A DNA stretch of 64,000 nt from assembly GCA_041395505.1 (NCBI GenBank), contig JAWLAG010000001.1, positions 1,054,001 to 1,118,000 of the forward strand. The letters run 5' to 3'. A model generated the notes under the pieces. It was not told the DNA's origin. It worked only from the letters and a program-made list of their open reading frames with translations, and ran no database searches. Shown here piece by piece: positions 8,165 to 16,497 of the stretch (positions are counted from its first letter, which is position 1; each line of letters starts with the position of its first letter). Source of the DNA: Steroidobacteraceae bacterium (GTDB taxonomy: Bacteria > Pseudomonadota > Gammaproteobacteria > Steroidobacterales > Steroidobacteraceae). The position numbers and the translations under genes are program-made.

Positions 8165-9637
8165 CTATCTCAGCATTGCCATGACGGATTTGTGCTCGGT
8201 GTACTCGAGGAGTCCTTCGTAGCCGTTTTCACGGCCCCAGCCGCTCTGGCGGTAGCCGCCGAAGGGTACAGCCATGTCGGGAACGCCGTGGCAGTTGATC
8301 CACACGAGCCCCGCACGCAGTTCTTCCGCAAATGTGTGTGCCTTGTTGATGTCGTCTGTCCAGACGCTGCCGGCAAGCCCGTAGCGGGTATCGTTGGCAA
8401 GCTGTAGTGCTTCATGGAAGCTCGCAAAGCTCTGTGCGGCGAGCACGGGGCCGAAGATTTCCTCCTGGACGACCTGCATGGTCGGCTGGACATCGGCGAG
8501 CACGGTCGGCTGCATGTAAAAACCGGAACGTCTATCGAATGCTGCGCCGCCGACGACGATCCGCGCGCCCTGGCGCCGGCCGCTGTCGACGTGCGCGCAG
8601 ATATTGCGCAGGTGCGCCGCGGAGATGACCGGCCCCATTTCGGTGTCCGGATCACTGGCCGGGCCGACACGAAGTTTTTGCGCCCGCTCGGCAATTCCCG
8701 CGAGCACGCGCTCGTAGACCGAAGCTTCGGCATAGAGACGCGAGCCCGCCACGCAAACCTGGCCGGCATTGTCGAAGATGGCGCGGCTCGCGCCATCGAT
8801 TGCGCGTTCGATGTCGGCGTCGGCGAACACGACGAGTGGTGACTTGCCGCCGAGTTCGAGCGTAACTTTGCGCAGGTCGTTACTGCACTCGGCAAGTACC
8901 TTGCGGCCAGTCGCCGTGGAACCGGTAAACGATACCTTGGCGATATCGGGCGAACTGACCAGCGCGGCCCCGACCCGGCCATCGCCTGGAATGACGTTGA
9001 CAACCCCCGGCGGCACACCCGCCTCGAGCAACAGTGCACCGAGATGCAATGCCGACAACGGCGTGTGCTCGTCCGGCTTCAATACGCAACTGCAACCGGC
9101 GGCGAGTGCCGGCGCAAGCTTCCACGACGCCTGCACCAGCGGACCATTCCAGGGCACAATCAGGGCGACAGCGCCGATGGGTTCGAGGCGCGTGTAACTG
9201 TGCATCCGGGCGGTGCCGACCGAAGAGATGCTCTTGCTGCGGCCCTCGAGCTTGGTGCACCAGCCCGCGTAATAGCGAAAGCACTCCGCCGCGAATGGCA
9301 CTTCGCCGCCGAGCGCCGCCGTCCAGGGTTTGCCGCCGTTGCGCGTCTCGAGGCTGGCAAGTGCCGCGGCGTTGGCTTCGATGAGATCGGCCACGCGCCA
9401 CAGGACCTTGGCCCGCGCGGCCGGCGTAAGCCGCCGCCAGGCGCCACTGGCGAAGGAGTCAGCCGCCGACTTGGCCGCCGCGGCCGCGTCTGCGGTTGTT
9501 GCGTCCGCGACCTCGATGATGTGGCTGCCGTCGGAAGGGTCGATGACCGCGCGCTCGGCACGGGTCGAGGACGGCCGCCACTGCCCGTCGACCAGCAGCT
9601 GGCGATAGGCCGGCGCGCTAGCCGCGGGCGCTGCCAT
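8165..9637 (-). CDS. NAD(P)-dependent aldehyde dehydrogenase
   Basis: A 490-residue ALDH-superfamily enzyme of normal length. VTLELGGKSPLVVF contains the general-base glutamate and DNAGQVCVAGSRLY the catalytic cysteine. The cofactor-binding segment FTGSTATGRKV is present. It oxidises an aldehyde to the acid in the cytosol. Its gene begins 2 bases after the aminotransferase stop and is followed by the MarR gene. The set aminotransferase, ThDP decarboxylase-like enzyme and ALDH would turn an amino acid into a shorter carboxylic acid (Ehrlich-type logic). The aldehyde itself is unknown. Confidence 0.93.
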   Translation of the reverse strand: MAAPAASAPAYRQLLVDGQWRPSSTRAERAVIDPSDGSHIIEVADATTADAAAAAKSAADSFASGAWRRLTPAARAKVLWRVADLIEANAAALASLETRNGGKPWTAALGGEVPFAAECFRYYAGWCTKLEGRSKSISSVGTARMHSYTRLEPIGAVALIVPWNGPLVQASWKLAPALAAGCSCVLKPDEHTPLSALHLGALLLEAGVPPGVVNVIPGDGRVGAALVSSPDIAKVSFTGSTATGRKVLAECSNDLRKVTLELGGKSPLVVFADADIERAIDGASRAIFDNAGQVCVAGSRLYAEASVYERVLAGIAERAQKLRVGPASDPDTEMGPVISAAHLRNICAHVDSGRRQGARIVVGGAAFDRRSGFYMQPTVLADVQPTMQVVQEEIFGPVLAAQSFASFHEALQLANDTRYGLAGSVWTDDINKAHTFAEELRAGLVWINCHGVPDMAVPFGGYRQSGWGRENGYEGLLEYTEHKSVMAMLR

Positions 9638-9639
9638 GA

Positions 9640-10743
9640 TCAGCTCGCAATATAGTCGCGCAGCGCCGCGAGGACGGCGTCGTTTTCATGATCCAAGCCT
9701 ACTGTTATTCGCAGCCGCTCGTCCACGCCACGATTCGCAACCGGCCTCGGGATGATGCCCCGACGCTCCAGCCACCTGGCAGCACCGCTCGCGGACTTGC
9801 CAGGGAGCGCAGCGAAACTGAGCAGGTAGAAATTCGCGACGCTGTCGGTCACGCCAAGGCCGAGTGCCGATAGCGAGCCACGCAGGCTGCTGAGCGCGCG
9901 CTCATTGTGCTGGGCGCTGCGGCGCACGTGTTCCCGGTCGGCTATCGCTGCACTCGCCGCGGCCATCGCCGCGGCATTGGCATTGAATGGAGTGCGAATC
10001 CGGTTGACCGCTTCGACGATTGGCGGCGGGCCGTACATCCAGCCGATGCGCAGTCCCGCAAGACCATGAATCTTGGAAAAAGTACGCAGCATCACGAGGT
10101 TGTCATGTTGCGCAACGAGTTCCTCGCCGGCATCGAAATCCTCCCGCAGCACGTACTCGGCGTAGGCGCCATCGAGCATGAGCAGCACCCGGCGGGGAAG
10201 GGCACGTATGAGTTGCGCAATGGCCGTGCGCCCAATGCAGGTGCCTGTCGGGTTGTTGGGGTTGGCAACGATCACGGCCCTTGTCCGCGAAGTAACCCGC
10301 GTGAGAATCGCATCGACGTCGACCCTGTCGTCGCGCTCCGGTGCGAACACCACCTTTGCCGCCTGCACCTGCCCGTATATGGGGCACATCACGAAGTGAT
10401 TCTCGGTCAACAGCAGTTCGTCACCGGCATCGACAAAGGCACGAATCGCGAGACCGATCAGCTCTTCGGAGCCATTGCCACAGACGATCTGATCGGCATT
10501 GATCCCGTGCGCGGCGGCGATCGCATGGCGGAGCCGGGTCTGCTGACCATCCGGATAGTGATGCAGCTGGGCTGCCGCGCGCTGGTAGGCATCCACTGCC
10601 GCGGGCGACGGACCGAAGCAGGACTCGTTGCTCGAGAGTTTGATGACAGTGCTGTGTCCGGCGAGCGCACTCTTGCCCTGGCGGTAAGGCGCGATGCTGG
10701 CGAGCGCCTGCCGCGGCTGCGGTGGACTGTTGTCGTCGGTCAT
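9640..10743 (-). CDS. PLP-dependent aminotransferase, HisC-like (class I/II)
   Basis: A 367-residue fold-type I aminotransferase. The segment SSNESCFGPSP near the N-terminus is the histidinol-phosphate-aminotransferase-like opening, and LRTFSKIHGLAGLRIGW holds the PLP-binding lysine. PNNPTGT is the usual PLP-contact motif. The frame stays open upstream to 11280, but that part overlaps the ThDP enzyme. The ATG at 10743 overlaps that gene's TGA by ATGA and is the natural coupled start. HisC-like proteins outside his operons often act on aromatic amino acids. No his genes lie nearby, so a catabolic role with the flanking decarboxylase and ALDH is more likely than histidine synthesis. Confidence 0.92.
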   Translation of the reverse strand: MTDDNSPPQPRQALASIAPYRQGKSALAGHSTVIKLSSNESCFGPSPAAVDAYQRAAAQLHHYPDGQQTRLRHAIAAAHGINADQIVCGNGSEELIGLAIRAFVDAGDELLLTENHFVMCPIYGQVQAAKVVFAPERDDRVDVDAILTRVTSRTRAVIVANPNNPTGTCIGRTAIAQLIRALPRRVLLMLDGAYAEYVLREDFDAGEELVAQHDNLVMLRTFSKIHGLAGLRIGWMYGPPPIVEAVNRIRTPFNANAAAMAAASAAIADREHVRRSAQHNERALSSLRGSLSALGLGVTDSVANFYLLSFAALPGKSASGAARWLERRGIIPRPVANRGVDERLRITVGLDHENDAVLAALRDYIAS

Positions 10744-12374
10744 GTGCCGCGCACGGCCGGCAGCTGGATGAAGGGCCATGGCGATGCCATGGCACCGGTC
10801 GGAACTTCGATCAGCGTGGGTCCATCGTACGCGAAGCCGCGCAGAATGGCCTCGCGCAACTCCACAGGGTTCCGGGCGCGCAGTCCCTGTGCGCCGAAAG
10901 ACTCGGCAAGCTGCACGAAATCCGGATTGCGCAGTTCGACCGCGAAGGTATGGTCTGCGCCGAAGTGGCGTGTCTGGTCGCGACGCACATTGCCGAAGAA
11001 GTCGTCGCGGAACACCACGGTCGTCAGCGGCACGCGATTCGCGACTGCCGTCGAGAGCTCCTGGATGTTGTACATGAGTCCACCGTCGCCGCTGATCTGC
11101 AGCACCTTGCGTTCGGGATTCGCGATCTGAACGCCGAGCGCCGTTGCATAACCATAGCCGAGATTGCCCTGGTAGCCACTCGATATCAGCTGCCGCGGGC
11201 GGTAGACCGGCAGCATGTACCAGGAAGCAAATCCGACCTGGGTGACTTCGTCGACGAAGATCCCGTCCTCGGGCAGGCACTCACGAATTACCTTGAGGTA
11301 GGAATATTGCGGTTCGATGCTGGCAAACTGCTGCTCCAGGCTGGCTTTGAGCGCGAGCATTTCCTCGCGGAGCGAGTCGCGCTTGCGGTTGTGTCCAGGG
11401 ATCTGCTCTATGAGCGAACGCAATGCCCGGGCGGCGTCCGCCACGATGCCGATCGCGGGTCGGCCCAGTTGTTCGATTTGCGCAGGATCGATATCGATGC
11501 GCACGATATCAAGTCCCGAAGTGCCCCAATACATCAGCGGATATTTGCCGCGCGTGCCAACCAGCAAAGCGGCATCTGCATCCTTCCACAGCCGGTTGCC
11601 TGCCGGATAGGTCTGTGCGAGATAGTGACGGTCGCTCAGGATGCCTCGGCCCTGGCGGAAGGATGTCACCGGTGCCTGCAGCATTTCCGCCAGCTCCCGG
11701 ACTTCTTCGGCGGCGTCGGCGGCGCCTCCGCCCACGACGATAACAGGCCGCTTCGCCTTGCCGAGCAGTAGCGCCGCTCGTGCAAGCGCATCCGGGTCAC
11801 CCGCAGGCAACGGGCCTGGCGTTACGCGCGTTGCGGGCGGCAGGTCGACCCGCTCGGCCATGGTGTCCATCGACATGTCCACTGCAACCGGACGCGGTCG
11901 GCCGTCGTGCAGCTGACGGAAGGCTTCGCTCATCACGGCCGCCGTATCGGCGGGCCGGTCGATGTGACGCGCCCACTTCGTGACGTGACGCATGAGTCCC
12001 ACCTGGTCCGGGAGTTCATGCAGATAGCCGACACCGCGCCCGATGCCCGCCTGCGGGATCTCGCCGGCAATGCAAAGTACGCGACTGTTGCAGCCATATG
12101 CGGTCAACAGTGCCGCCGATGCATTCAGTACGCCGGGTCCCGGCACGATCGTGAACACTCCGATACGGCCGGTGGAATGCGCATAGCCATAGGCCATGTA
12201 GGCCGCGCCCTGTTCGTGACGCGAAGTGACGACGCGCAGCCGGTCGCTGTGCGAGCGCAAGGCTTCGAACAAGTCGTAGAGTTGTCCGCCGGGCAGGCCG
12301 AACACGGTGTCTATGCCATTGACCACCAGTGCCTCGACAATGGCCGCCGCTGCAGTACTCGCGTCGCGGTTCAT
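10740..12374 (-). CDS. Thiamine diphosphate-dependent enzyme (acetolactate synthase/2-oxoacid decarboxylase-like)
   Basis: A 544-residue protein with the three-domain layout of the ALS/benzoylformate decarboxylase family. SRHEQGAAYMAYGYA carries the catalytic Glu (about residue 54). A central FAD/ADP-like domain is followed by a C-terminal ThDP/Mg domain with SGDGGLMYNIQEL. In the ThDP motif the expected NN or ND after about 25 residues appears as RDD (VVFRDDFFGNV), an unusual variant. It is the first gene of an operon with an aminotransferase, ALDH and MarR regulator, and the 18-bp operator-like repeat lies 55 bases upstream. A 2-oxoacid decarboxylase fits the neighbours. A carboligase is the alternative. 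Confidence 0.9.
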   Translation of the reverse strand: MNRDASTAAAAIVEALVVNGIDTVFGLPGGQLYDLFEALRSHSDRLRVVTSRHEQGAAYMAYGYAHSTGRIGVFTIVPGPGVLNASAALLTAYGCNSRVLCIAGEIPQAGIGRGVGYLHELPDQVGLMRHVTKWARHIDRPADTAAVMSEAFRQLHDGRPRPVAVDMSMDTMAERVDLPPATRVTPGPLPAGDPDALARAALLLGKAKRPVIVVGGGAADAAEEVRELAEMLQAPVTSFRQGRGILSDRHYLAQTYPAGNRLWKDADAALLVGTRGKYPLMYWGTSGLDIVRIDIDPAQIEQLGRPAIGIVADAARALRSLIEQIPGHNRKRDSLREEMLALKASLEQQFASIEPQYSYLKVIRECLPEDGIFVDEVTQVGFASWYMLPVYRPRQLISSGYQGNLGYGYATALGVQIANPERKVLQISGDGGLMYNIQELSTAVANRVPLTTVVFRDDFFGNVRRDQTRHFGADHTFAVELRNPDFVQLAESFGAQGLRARNPVELREAILRGFAYDGPTLIEVPTGAMASPWPFIQLPAVRGT

Positions 12375-12428
12375 CAGCTCTCCGGGGTGACGGGTCCAGT
12401 GCCTGCGCCGGCAGCGCCGCGGGCGCAG

Positions 12429-12446
12429 TAGTTTAAGTATAAACTA
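12429..12446 (-). promoter_or_regulatory. Operator-like inverted repeat A upstream of the ThDP-enzyme operon
   Basis: TAGTTTAAGTATAAACTA is an inverted repeat with 7-bp arms around 4 bases. Read on the minus strand it contains TATACT, a possible -10. It lies 55 bases upstream of the start at 12374 and overlaps the stop codon of the preceding Fe-S gene. It matches site B (13649-13666) at 17 of 18 positions when read on opposite strands. A MarR target is the simplest reading. Confidence 0.75.
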
Positions 12447-13424
12447 ATTGGCCGCTTGCCTGCGAGCGCGCTTTTCGCGCTTGGCGAGGAGCTGGCCCGC
12501 GAGCGAGGCACCGCGTCCGGGCCGCGTCCAGGGACATACCTCGATGCAGATTCCACAACCCATGGTCTTGACGAAGTAGGGCACGCATCGATCGAAATCG
12601 ACATACCACTTGCGTACGCCCCGAACCATCTGTTTCTCCGGCAGGATGGCGTCGGCAGGGCAGTCGATGGTGCAGCGGCGACATCCGGCGCAAAGATCAT
12701 CGACGGCGATATCGACGGGCTCATCGGACGCAAGCGGCATGGTCGTCAGGACGGTTGCGATCCTGCAGTTCGATCCGAATTCGCGATTGATCAGCGAGCC
12801 GTGCTTGCCGAGTTGCCCGAGTCCGGCGCGGATCGCAAGTGGCAGGTGCAGGAGATCGGCGCCTTCACCGTAGGCCGCTGCCGGCCAGCCGAGCGCGCGA
12901 ATTTCCGCGGCGAGTGCGATGACCACCCGGGAGATCTCCGCATAGACCCGCATGGTTTCGACCGCAGCTCGGGTTTCTGTCAGGTGCTGCATCTCGGCGT
13001 GATCCATGGGGCAAAGCACGACGATGCCGTGGCTGTAGCCGGGGTCGTAGCCCTCGTAGAGGCAGTCTTCGTCGATCCGCGCGATGCCGACGGCGCCTGC
13101 GCCGAGCGACCGGGCGCGCTGCTTCACGAAAGCTGCGGATTCGGTTTCGTCGCCGGGCGTACGCCGCGTACGCGCAACCGGGCCATTGGCTTTGCGCAGC
13201 AGCCACTTGTTGCGCAGGTTCTGCAGGAAGATATAGAACGGCATGGTCAGCGCGAAGAACGATTCCAGTGCCTGCCACTCGAGTTGCGTGCGCCCGGAGC
13301 CGTGAAAGATCGGCGTGGCTCGACGCGGCGACGATTCTCCAAGCCCGTTGATGACGTTGCCGGAGTGCGGTCGCCTGCGATAGTCGAAAGCGTATTGAGG
13401 TCGCGGAAAACGCTGTCGGGTCAT
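12444..13424 (-). CDS. Reductive-dehalogenase-like / QueG-like protein with two 4Fe-4S clusters
   Basis: A 326-residue protein whose C-terminal half resembles corrinoid enzymes of the RdhA/QueG group. AGLGQLGKHGSLINREFGS is the typical cobalamin-domain loop, and RIATVLTTMPLASDEPVD follows. CAGCRRCTIDCPADAI and a second set ending CGICIEVCPW bind two 4Fe-4S clusters. KWYVDFDRC between them is close to the RdhA pattern. There is no Tat signal, so it is cytosolic and not a classical respiratory dehalogenase. RdhA proteins are usually longer (450 or more) and QueG about 350. The stop codon lies inside operator A, and the start overlaps a 65-residue ORF by ATGA. Linkage to a catabolic regulon favours a role other than tRNA modification. 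Confidence 0.8.
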   Translation of the reverse strand: MTRQRFPRPQYAFDYRRRPHSGNVINGLGESSPRRATPIFHGSGRTQLEWQALESFFALTMPFYIFLQNLRNKWLLRKANGPVARTRRTPGDETESAAFVKQRARSLGAGAVGIARIDEDCLYEGYDPGYSHGIVVLCPMDHAEMQHLTETRAAVETMRVYAEISRVVIALAAEIRALGWPAAAYGEGADLLHLPLAIRAGLGQLGKHGSLINREFGSNCRIATVLTTMPLASDEPVDIAVDDLCAGCRRCTIDCPADAILPEKQMVRGVRKWYVDFDRCVPYFVKTMGCGICIEVCPWTRPGRGASLAGQLLAKREKRARRQAAN

Positions 13425-13618
13425 GGCGCGGACTCGTCATCGAGCCACAATACCCGTCCCTGCTGCCTGGCTTTGCGATAGCCGCGCCGCAGGCGCGTTC
13501 CGGCTGTCGCATACCAGTACAGACCTCGCAGCAGGCTCGCCAGCAGCCTGAGGTCGCGTCTGCGGCGTTCCAGCCAGCTCGCGTTTCCAAGGTAATATTG
13601 CTGCTCGAAAGAAGGCAC
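13421..13618 (-). CDS. Small basic protein, 65 residues, unknown
   Basis: A short frame starting with GTG at 13618 and ending in an ATGA overlap with the RdhA-like gene, which suggests translational coupling. Third codon positions are GC-rich like real genes here. The protein is Arg-rich with a weakly hydrophobic stretch LLASLLRGLYWYATAG. It has no Cys and does not look like the multi-helix RdhB anchor. I do not recognise a family. The start lies 31 bases from operator B, so it would be controlled with the divergent enolase-superfamily gene. Confidence 0.5.
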   Translation of the reverse strand: MPSFEQQYYLGNASWLERRRRDLRLLASLLRGLYWYATAGTRLRRGYRKARQQGRVLWLDDESAP

Positions 13619-13648
13619 TTTGACAGTCTCGCGCGCCGCCCCTAGAAT

Positions 13649-13666
13649 TAGTTCATACTTAAACTA
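13649..13666 (+). promoter_or_regulatory. Operator-like inverted repeat B in the divergent promoter region
   Basis: TAGTTCATACTTAAACTA is the same inverted repeat as site A with one change. It sits between the minus-strand start at 13618 and the plus-strand ATG at 13681. CATACT within it could be a -10 for the plus gene. The repeat ends only 14 bases before that ATG and no Shine-Dalgarno sequence is visible, so the plus mRNA may have a very short leader. Confidence 0.75.
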
Positions 13667-13680
13667 GTTGGCCCATTCCC

Positions 13681-14889
13681 ATGCGCATCACCGCAGCCAA
13701 GGTAATCATCACCTGCCCGGGCCGCAATTTCGTAACGCTCAAGATCGAAACCAGCGATGGTGTGTACGGTATTGGTGATGCGACGGTCAATGGCCGCGAG
13801 CTGGCCGTCGCCAGCTACCTCGGCGATCACGTGGCACCTTGCCTGGTGGGCAGGGATCCTTCCCAGATCGAGGACATCTGGCAGTTCCTGTACCGCGGCG
13901 CTTACTGGCGGCGCGGTCCGATCACCATGGCGGCGATCAGTGCCGTCGATACGGCGCTGTGGGACATCAAGGCCAAGTGCGCCGGCATGCCGCTCTATCA
14001 GTTGCTCGGTGGCCGATCGCGTAGCGGTGTGCTGGTCTATGGCCATGCCACTGGGGAGAATATCGCACAAACCTGCGACCAGGTTGCCGAGTACATCGAG
14101 CTCGGCTACAAGGCGGTGCGCATCCAGAGCGGCATACCGGGACTTGCCAGCACCTACGGCGTATCCGGCGACCGCTTCTTCTACGAACCAGCTGACGCGC
14201 AGCTGCCGACCGAGAACATCTGGTCCAGCGAAAAATACATGGATCACGTGCCAAAACTGTTCGACGCGGTGCGGGCCCGTTACGGATTCGATCTGCATCT
14301 CCTTCACGATGTTCACCACCGGCTGACGCCGATCGAGGCCGCAAGGGTCGCCCGCTCGCTCGAACCCTACCGCCCGTTCTGGCTGGAGGATGCCGTCGTG
14401 GCGGACAATCCGGAGAGCTTTCGCCTGGTTCGTCAGCACAGCGTGACGCCGCTTGCCGTCGGCGAGGTGTTCAACAGCATATTCGACTGCCGCACGCTCA
14501 TCCAGGAGCAGCTGATCGACTACATCCGCGCGACCGTCGTGCATGCCGGTGGCATCACGCATCTACGCCGCATCGCGGATCTTGCCGCGATCTACAACGT
14601 GCGCACGGGTTGCCACGGCGCGACCGATCTGTCGCCGGTTTGCATGGGTGCCGCTCTTCACTTCGACCTCTGGGTGCCGAACTTCGGCATTCAGGAATAC
14701 ATGCGCCATAGTGCCGAGACCGACGCGGTATTTCCGCATGCATACAGCTTTGCTGACGGCTACCTTCACCCCGGTGAGCAGCCGGGGCATGGCGTCGACA
14801 TCGACGAGACGCTCGCAGCGCGCTATCCGTACCGACGCGCCTACCTGCCGGTTAACCGCCTCGGCGACGGCACCATGTGGAACTGGTAA
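13681..14889 (+). CDS. Enolase-superfamily sugar-acid dehydratase (ManD/RspA family)
   Basis: A 402-residue member of the D-mannonate dehydratase group of the mandelate racemase subfamily. The opening MRITAAKVIITCPGRNFVTL and the ending PVNRLGDGTMWNW are hallmarks of ManD/RspA. Metal ligands appear as the Asp of LHDVHHRLTP and the Glu residues of FWLEDAVV and AVGEVFNS, and the His after the first ligand is the expected acid. Family members dehydrate D-mannonate or D-gluconate, and many have poor activity and unknown substrates. It is the first gene of a plus-strand operon with an FAD oxidoreductase and an amidase, directly downstream of operator B. A dehydratase for a sugar-acid-like moiety is expected. 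Confidence 0.9.
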   Translation: MRITAAKVIITCPGRNFVTLKIETSDGVYGIGDATVNGRELAVASYLGDHVAPCLVGRDPSQIEDIWQFLYRGAYWRRGPITMAAISAVDTALWDIKAKCAGMPLYQLLGGRSRSGVLVYGHATGENIAQTCDQVAEYIELGYKAVRIQSGIPGLASTYGVSGDRFFYEPADAQLPTENIWSSEKYMDHVPKLFDAVRARYGFDLHLLHDVHHRLTPIEAARVARSLEPYRPFWLEDAVVADNPESFRLVRQHSVTPLAVGEVFNSIFDCRTLIQEQLIDYIRATVVHAGGITHLRRIADLAAIYNVRTGCHGATDLSPVCMGAALHFDLWVPNFGIQEYMRHSAETDAVFPHAYSFADGYLHPGEQPGHGVDIDETLAARYPYRRAYLPVNRLGDGTMWNW

Positions 14890-16497
14890 ATGAGCAACAG
14901 CAACAGCGACTTCGACATCGTAATCGCAGGCGGCGGCCATAACGCGCTTGCCTGTGGCGCACTGCTCGCCAAATACGGACTCAAGGTCGGCATATTCGAG
15001 CGCAATGGTCATGTTGGTGGCGGTACGGTCACTCAGGAAGTCACACTGCCGGGATTCAAGCACGACCTCTACGGCTCATCTCATGTGTGGATACACATCA
15101 ACCCGACCTTTCGCAGCGAATTGCAACCGGAACTCGCGAAATTCGGATTGAAGTACATCTGGTCGGATGACCACATCACCGGACATCCGAATCGATTCGA
15201 GGGGCAGGGCATCATCGTTTACAAGGATGTCGACAAGACCTGCGACACGATCGCCGAGTACAGCGTGGCAGATGCGAGGCGATACAAGGAAATCTACGAA
15301 GAGTTCGCTGAGATCGAGCAGGGCGTCATCAAGGGAATGTTCTCGCCACCGGCCCCGCCGAGCTACATGTATCAGGCAATGGAGATGAGCCCGGAAGGCC
15401 TGCGCCGGTTGCGCGAGTTTCAGCTCAGCTCAAAGGCATTCACGCTGGAGAATTTCTCCAATCCGCATGTGCAGGCTTTCATTCTCGGCTGGGCCATGGC
15501 GCCGCAGACGCTGCCCGATCAGCTCGGCACGGCGCAGGGCTTCTACGTGATGATTCCGAGCATTCATTATTACGGCCAGTCGATTCCCGAGGGCGGCAGC
15601 CAGATGCTCTCGATTGCCATGCAGCGCTACATCGAATCGCTCGGCGGCGTCGTCGAGACCGGCGCGACCGTCTCGCAATTCCTGGTCAAGGCGGGTCGCT
15701 GCCATGGGCTCAGGCTCGCCGACGGGCGCGAAATATCGGCGCGCAAGGCCGTGATTTCGGCACTCGACCCGCAGCAGACATTCCTGCGCTGCATGGACGC
15801 GAAACATCTGCCGCAGGATTTTCTAAAGGTCGTGCGCAATTTCTCCTTCGGAAACGTGACCATCGTGCGTGTCCACTACGCGCTGAACGAGGCGCCTGAG
15901 TTTCGCAATGGCGCGGAAATGTCGCGCACACCATTCCAGAGGATATTCGGCTCGATGGCCGATATCGACCGGCAATACGCCGAAATTGCCGCCGGCGTGG
16001 CGCCGGGAGATCCATTTCTCTGGTCGGCCTGCTGGACTCGCATGGACCCCTCACGCGCGCCGGCGGGCAAGCACACGCTCATTTTCGATACGTTCGTGCC
16101 GGTGCAGCTCGCGAACGGCGAGGACTGGGAGCAGGCAGGACCGCGCTACGCGCGCGAAGTCCTGCTGCCGCAATTGCGTCGCTACACGACCAACATGACA
16201 GATGACAACATTCTCGGCGAGTACATCGACACCGGACCCAACCTGGCGCGGGCGAATCTGTCGTTCGTCAATGGCACGACGACTGGCGGCGAGCGTACGC
16301 TTGCCCAGAGTGGCGCGTTTCGCCCCGTACCCGGTTATGCCGAGTACCGCTCGCCGGTCGATGGTCTTTACATGACGGGTCCGTCTACACATCCCGGCGC
16401 CGGAATCTGCGCCATGGGTACCAACACCGCAAACAAGCTTCTCGAGGATCTTGGCATGAAAGATCCGGAAGACGAATTCCAGGGGTTCAGCGAATGA
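14890..16497 (+). CDS. FAD-dependent oxidoreductase, phytoene-desaturase-like (COG1233)
   Basis: A 535-residue flavoprotein. DIVIAGGGHNALACGALLAK is the Rossmann ADP-binding motif at the N-terminus, followed by the glutamate of GIFERNGHVGG that binds ribose. The C-terminal GLYMTGPSTHPGAGICAMG is the second FAD motif typical of CrtI/PYROXD2-type enzymes. These desaturate or oxidise hydrophobic or cyclic substrates. No carotenoid genes lie nearby, so carotenoid synthesis is unlikely. The start codon abuts the stop of the dehydratase gene, and the gene overlaps the amidase gene by ATGA. Together with a dehydratase and amidase it suggests stepwise attack on a functionalised organic compound. Confidence 0.9.
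   Translation: MSNSNSDFDIVIAGGGHNALACGALLAKYGLKVGIFERNGHVGGGTVTQEVTLPGFKHDLYGSSHVWIHINPTFRSELQPELAKFGLKYIWSDDHITGHPNRFEGQGIIVYKDVDKTCDTIAEYSVADARRYKEIYEEFAEIEQGVIKGMFSPPAPPSYMYQAMEMSPEGLRRLREFQLSSKAFTLENFSNPHVQAFILGWAMAPQTLPDQLGTAQGFYVMIPSIHYYGQSIPEGGSQMLSIAMQRYIESLGGVVETGATVSQFLVKAGRCHGLRLADGREISARKAVISALDPQQTFLRCMDAKHLPQDFLKVVRNFSFGNVTIVRVHYALNEAPEFRNGAEMSRTPFQRIFGSMADIDRQYAEIAAGVAPGDPFLWSACWTRMDPSRAPAGKHTLIFDTFVPVQLANGEDWEQAGPRYAREVLLPQLRRYTTNMTDDNILGEYIDTGPNLARANLSFVNGTTTGGERTLAQSGAFRPVPGYAEYRSPVDGLYMTGPSTHPGAGICAMGTNTANKLLEDLGMKDPEDEFQGFSE

Noticed and set aside
9640..10743. Histidinol-phosphate aminotransferase (hisC) of histidine synthesis
   Set aside because: The fold matches, but no other his genes are near and the flanking decarboxylase, ALDH and MarR point to catabolism.
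10744..11280. Upstream extension of the aminotransferase frame
   Set aside because: It overlaps the ThDP-enzyme gene in another frame, and the coupled ATG at 10743 fits the family.
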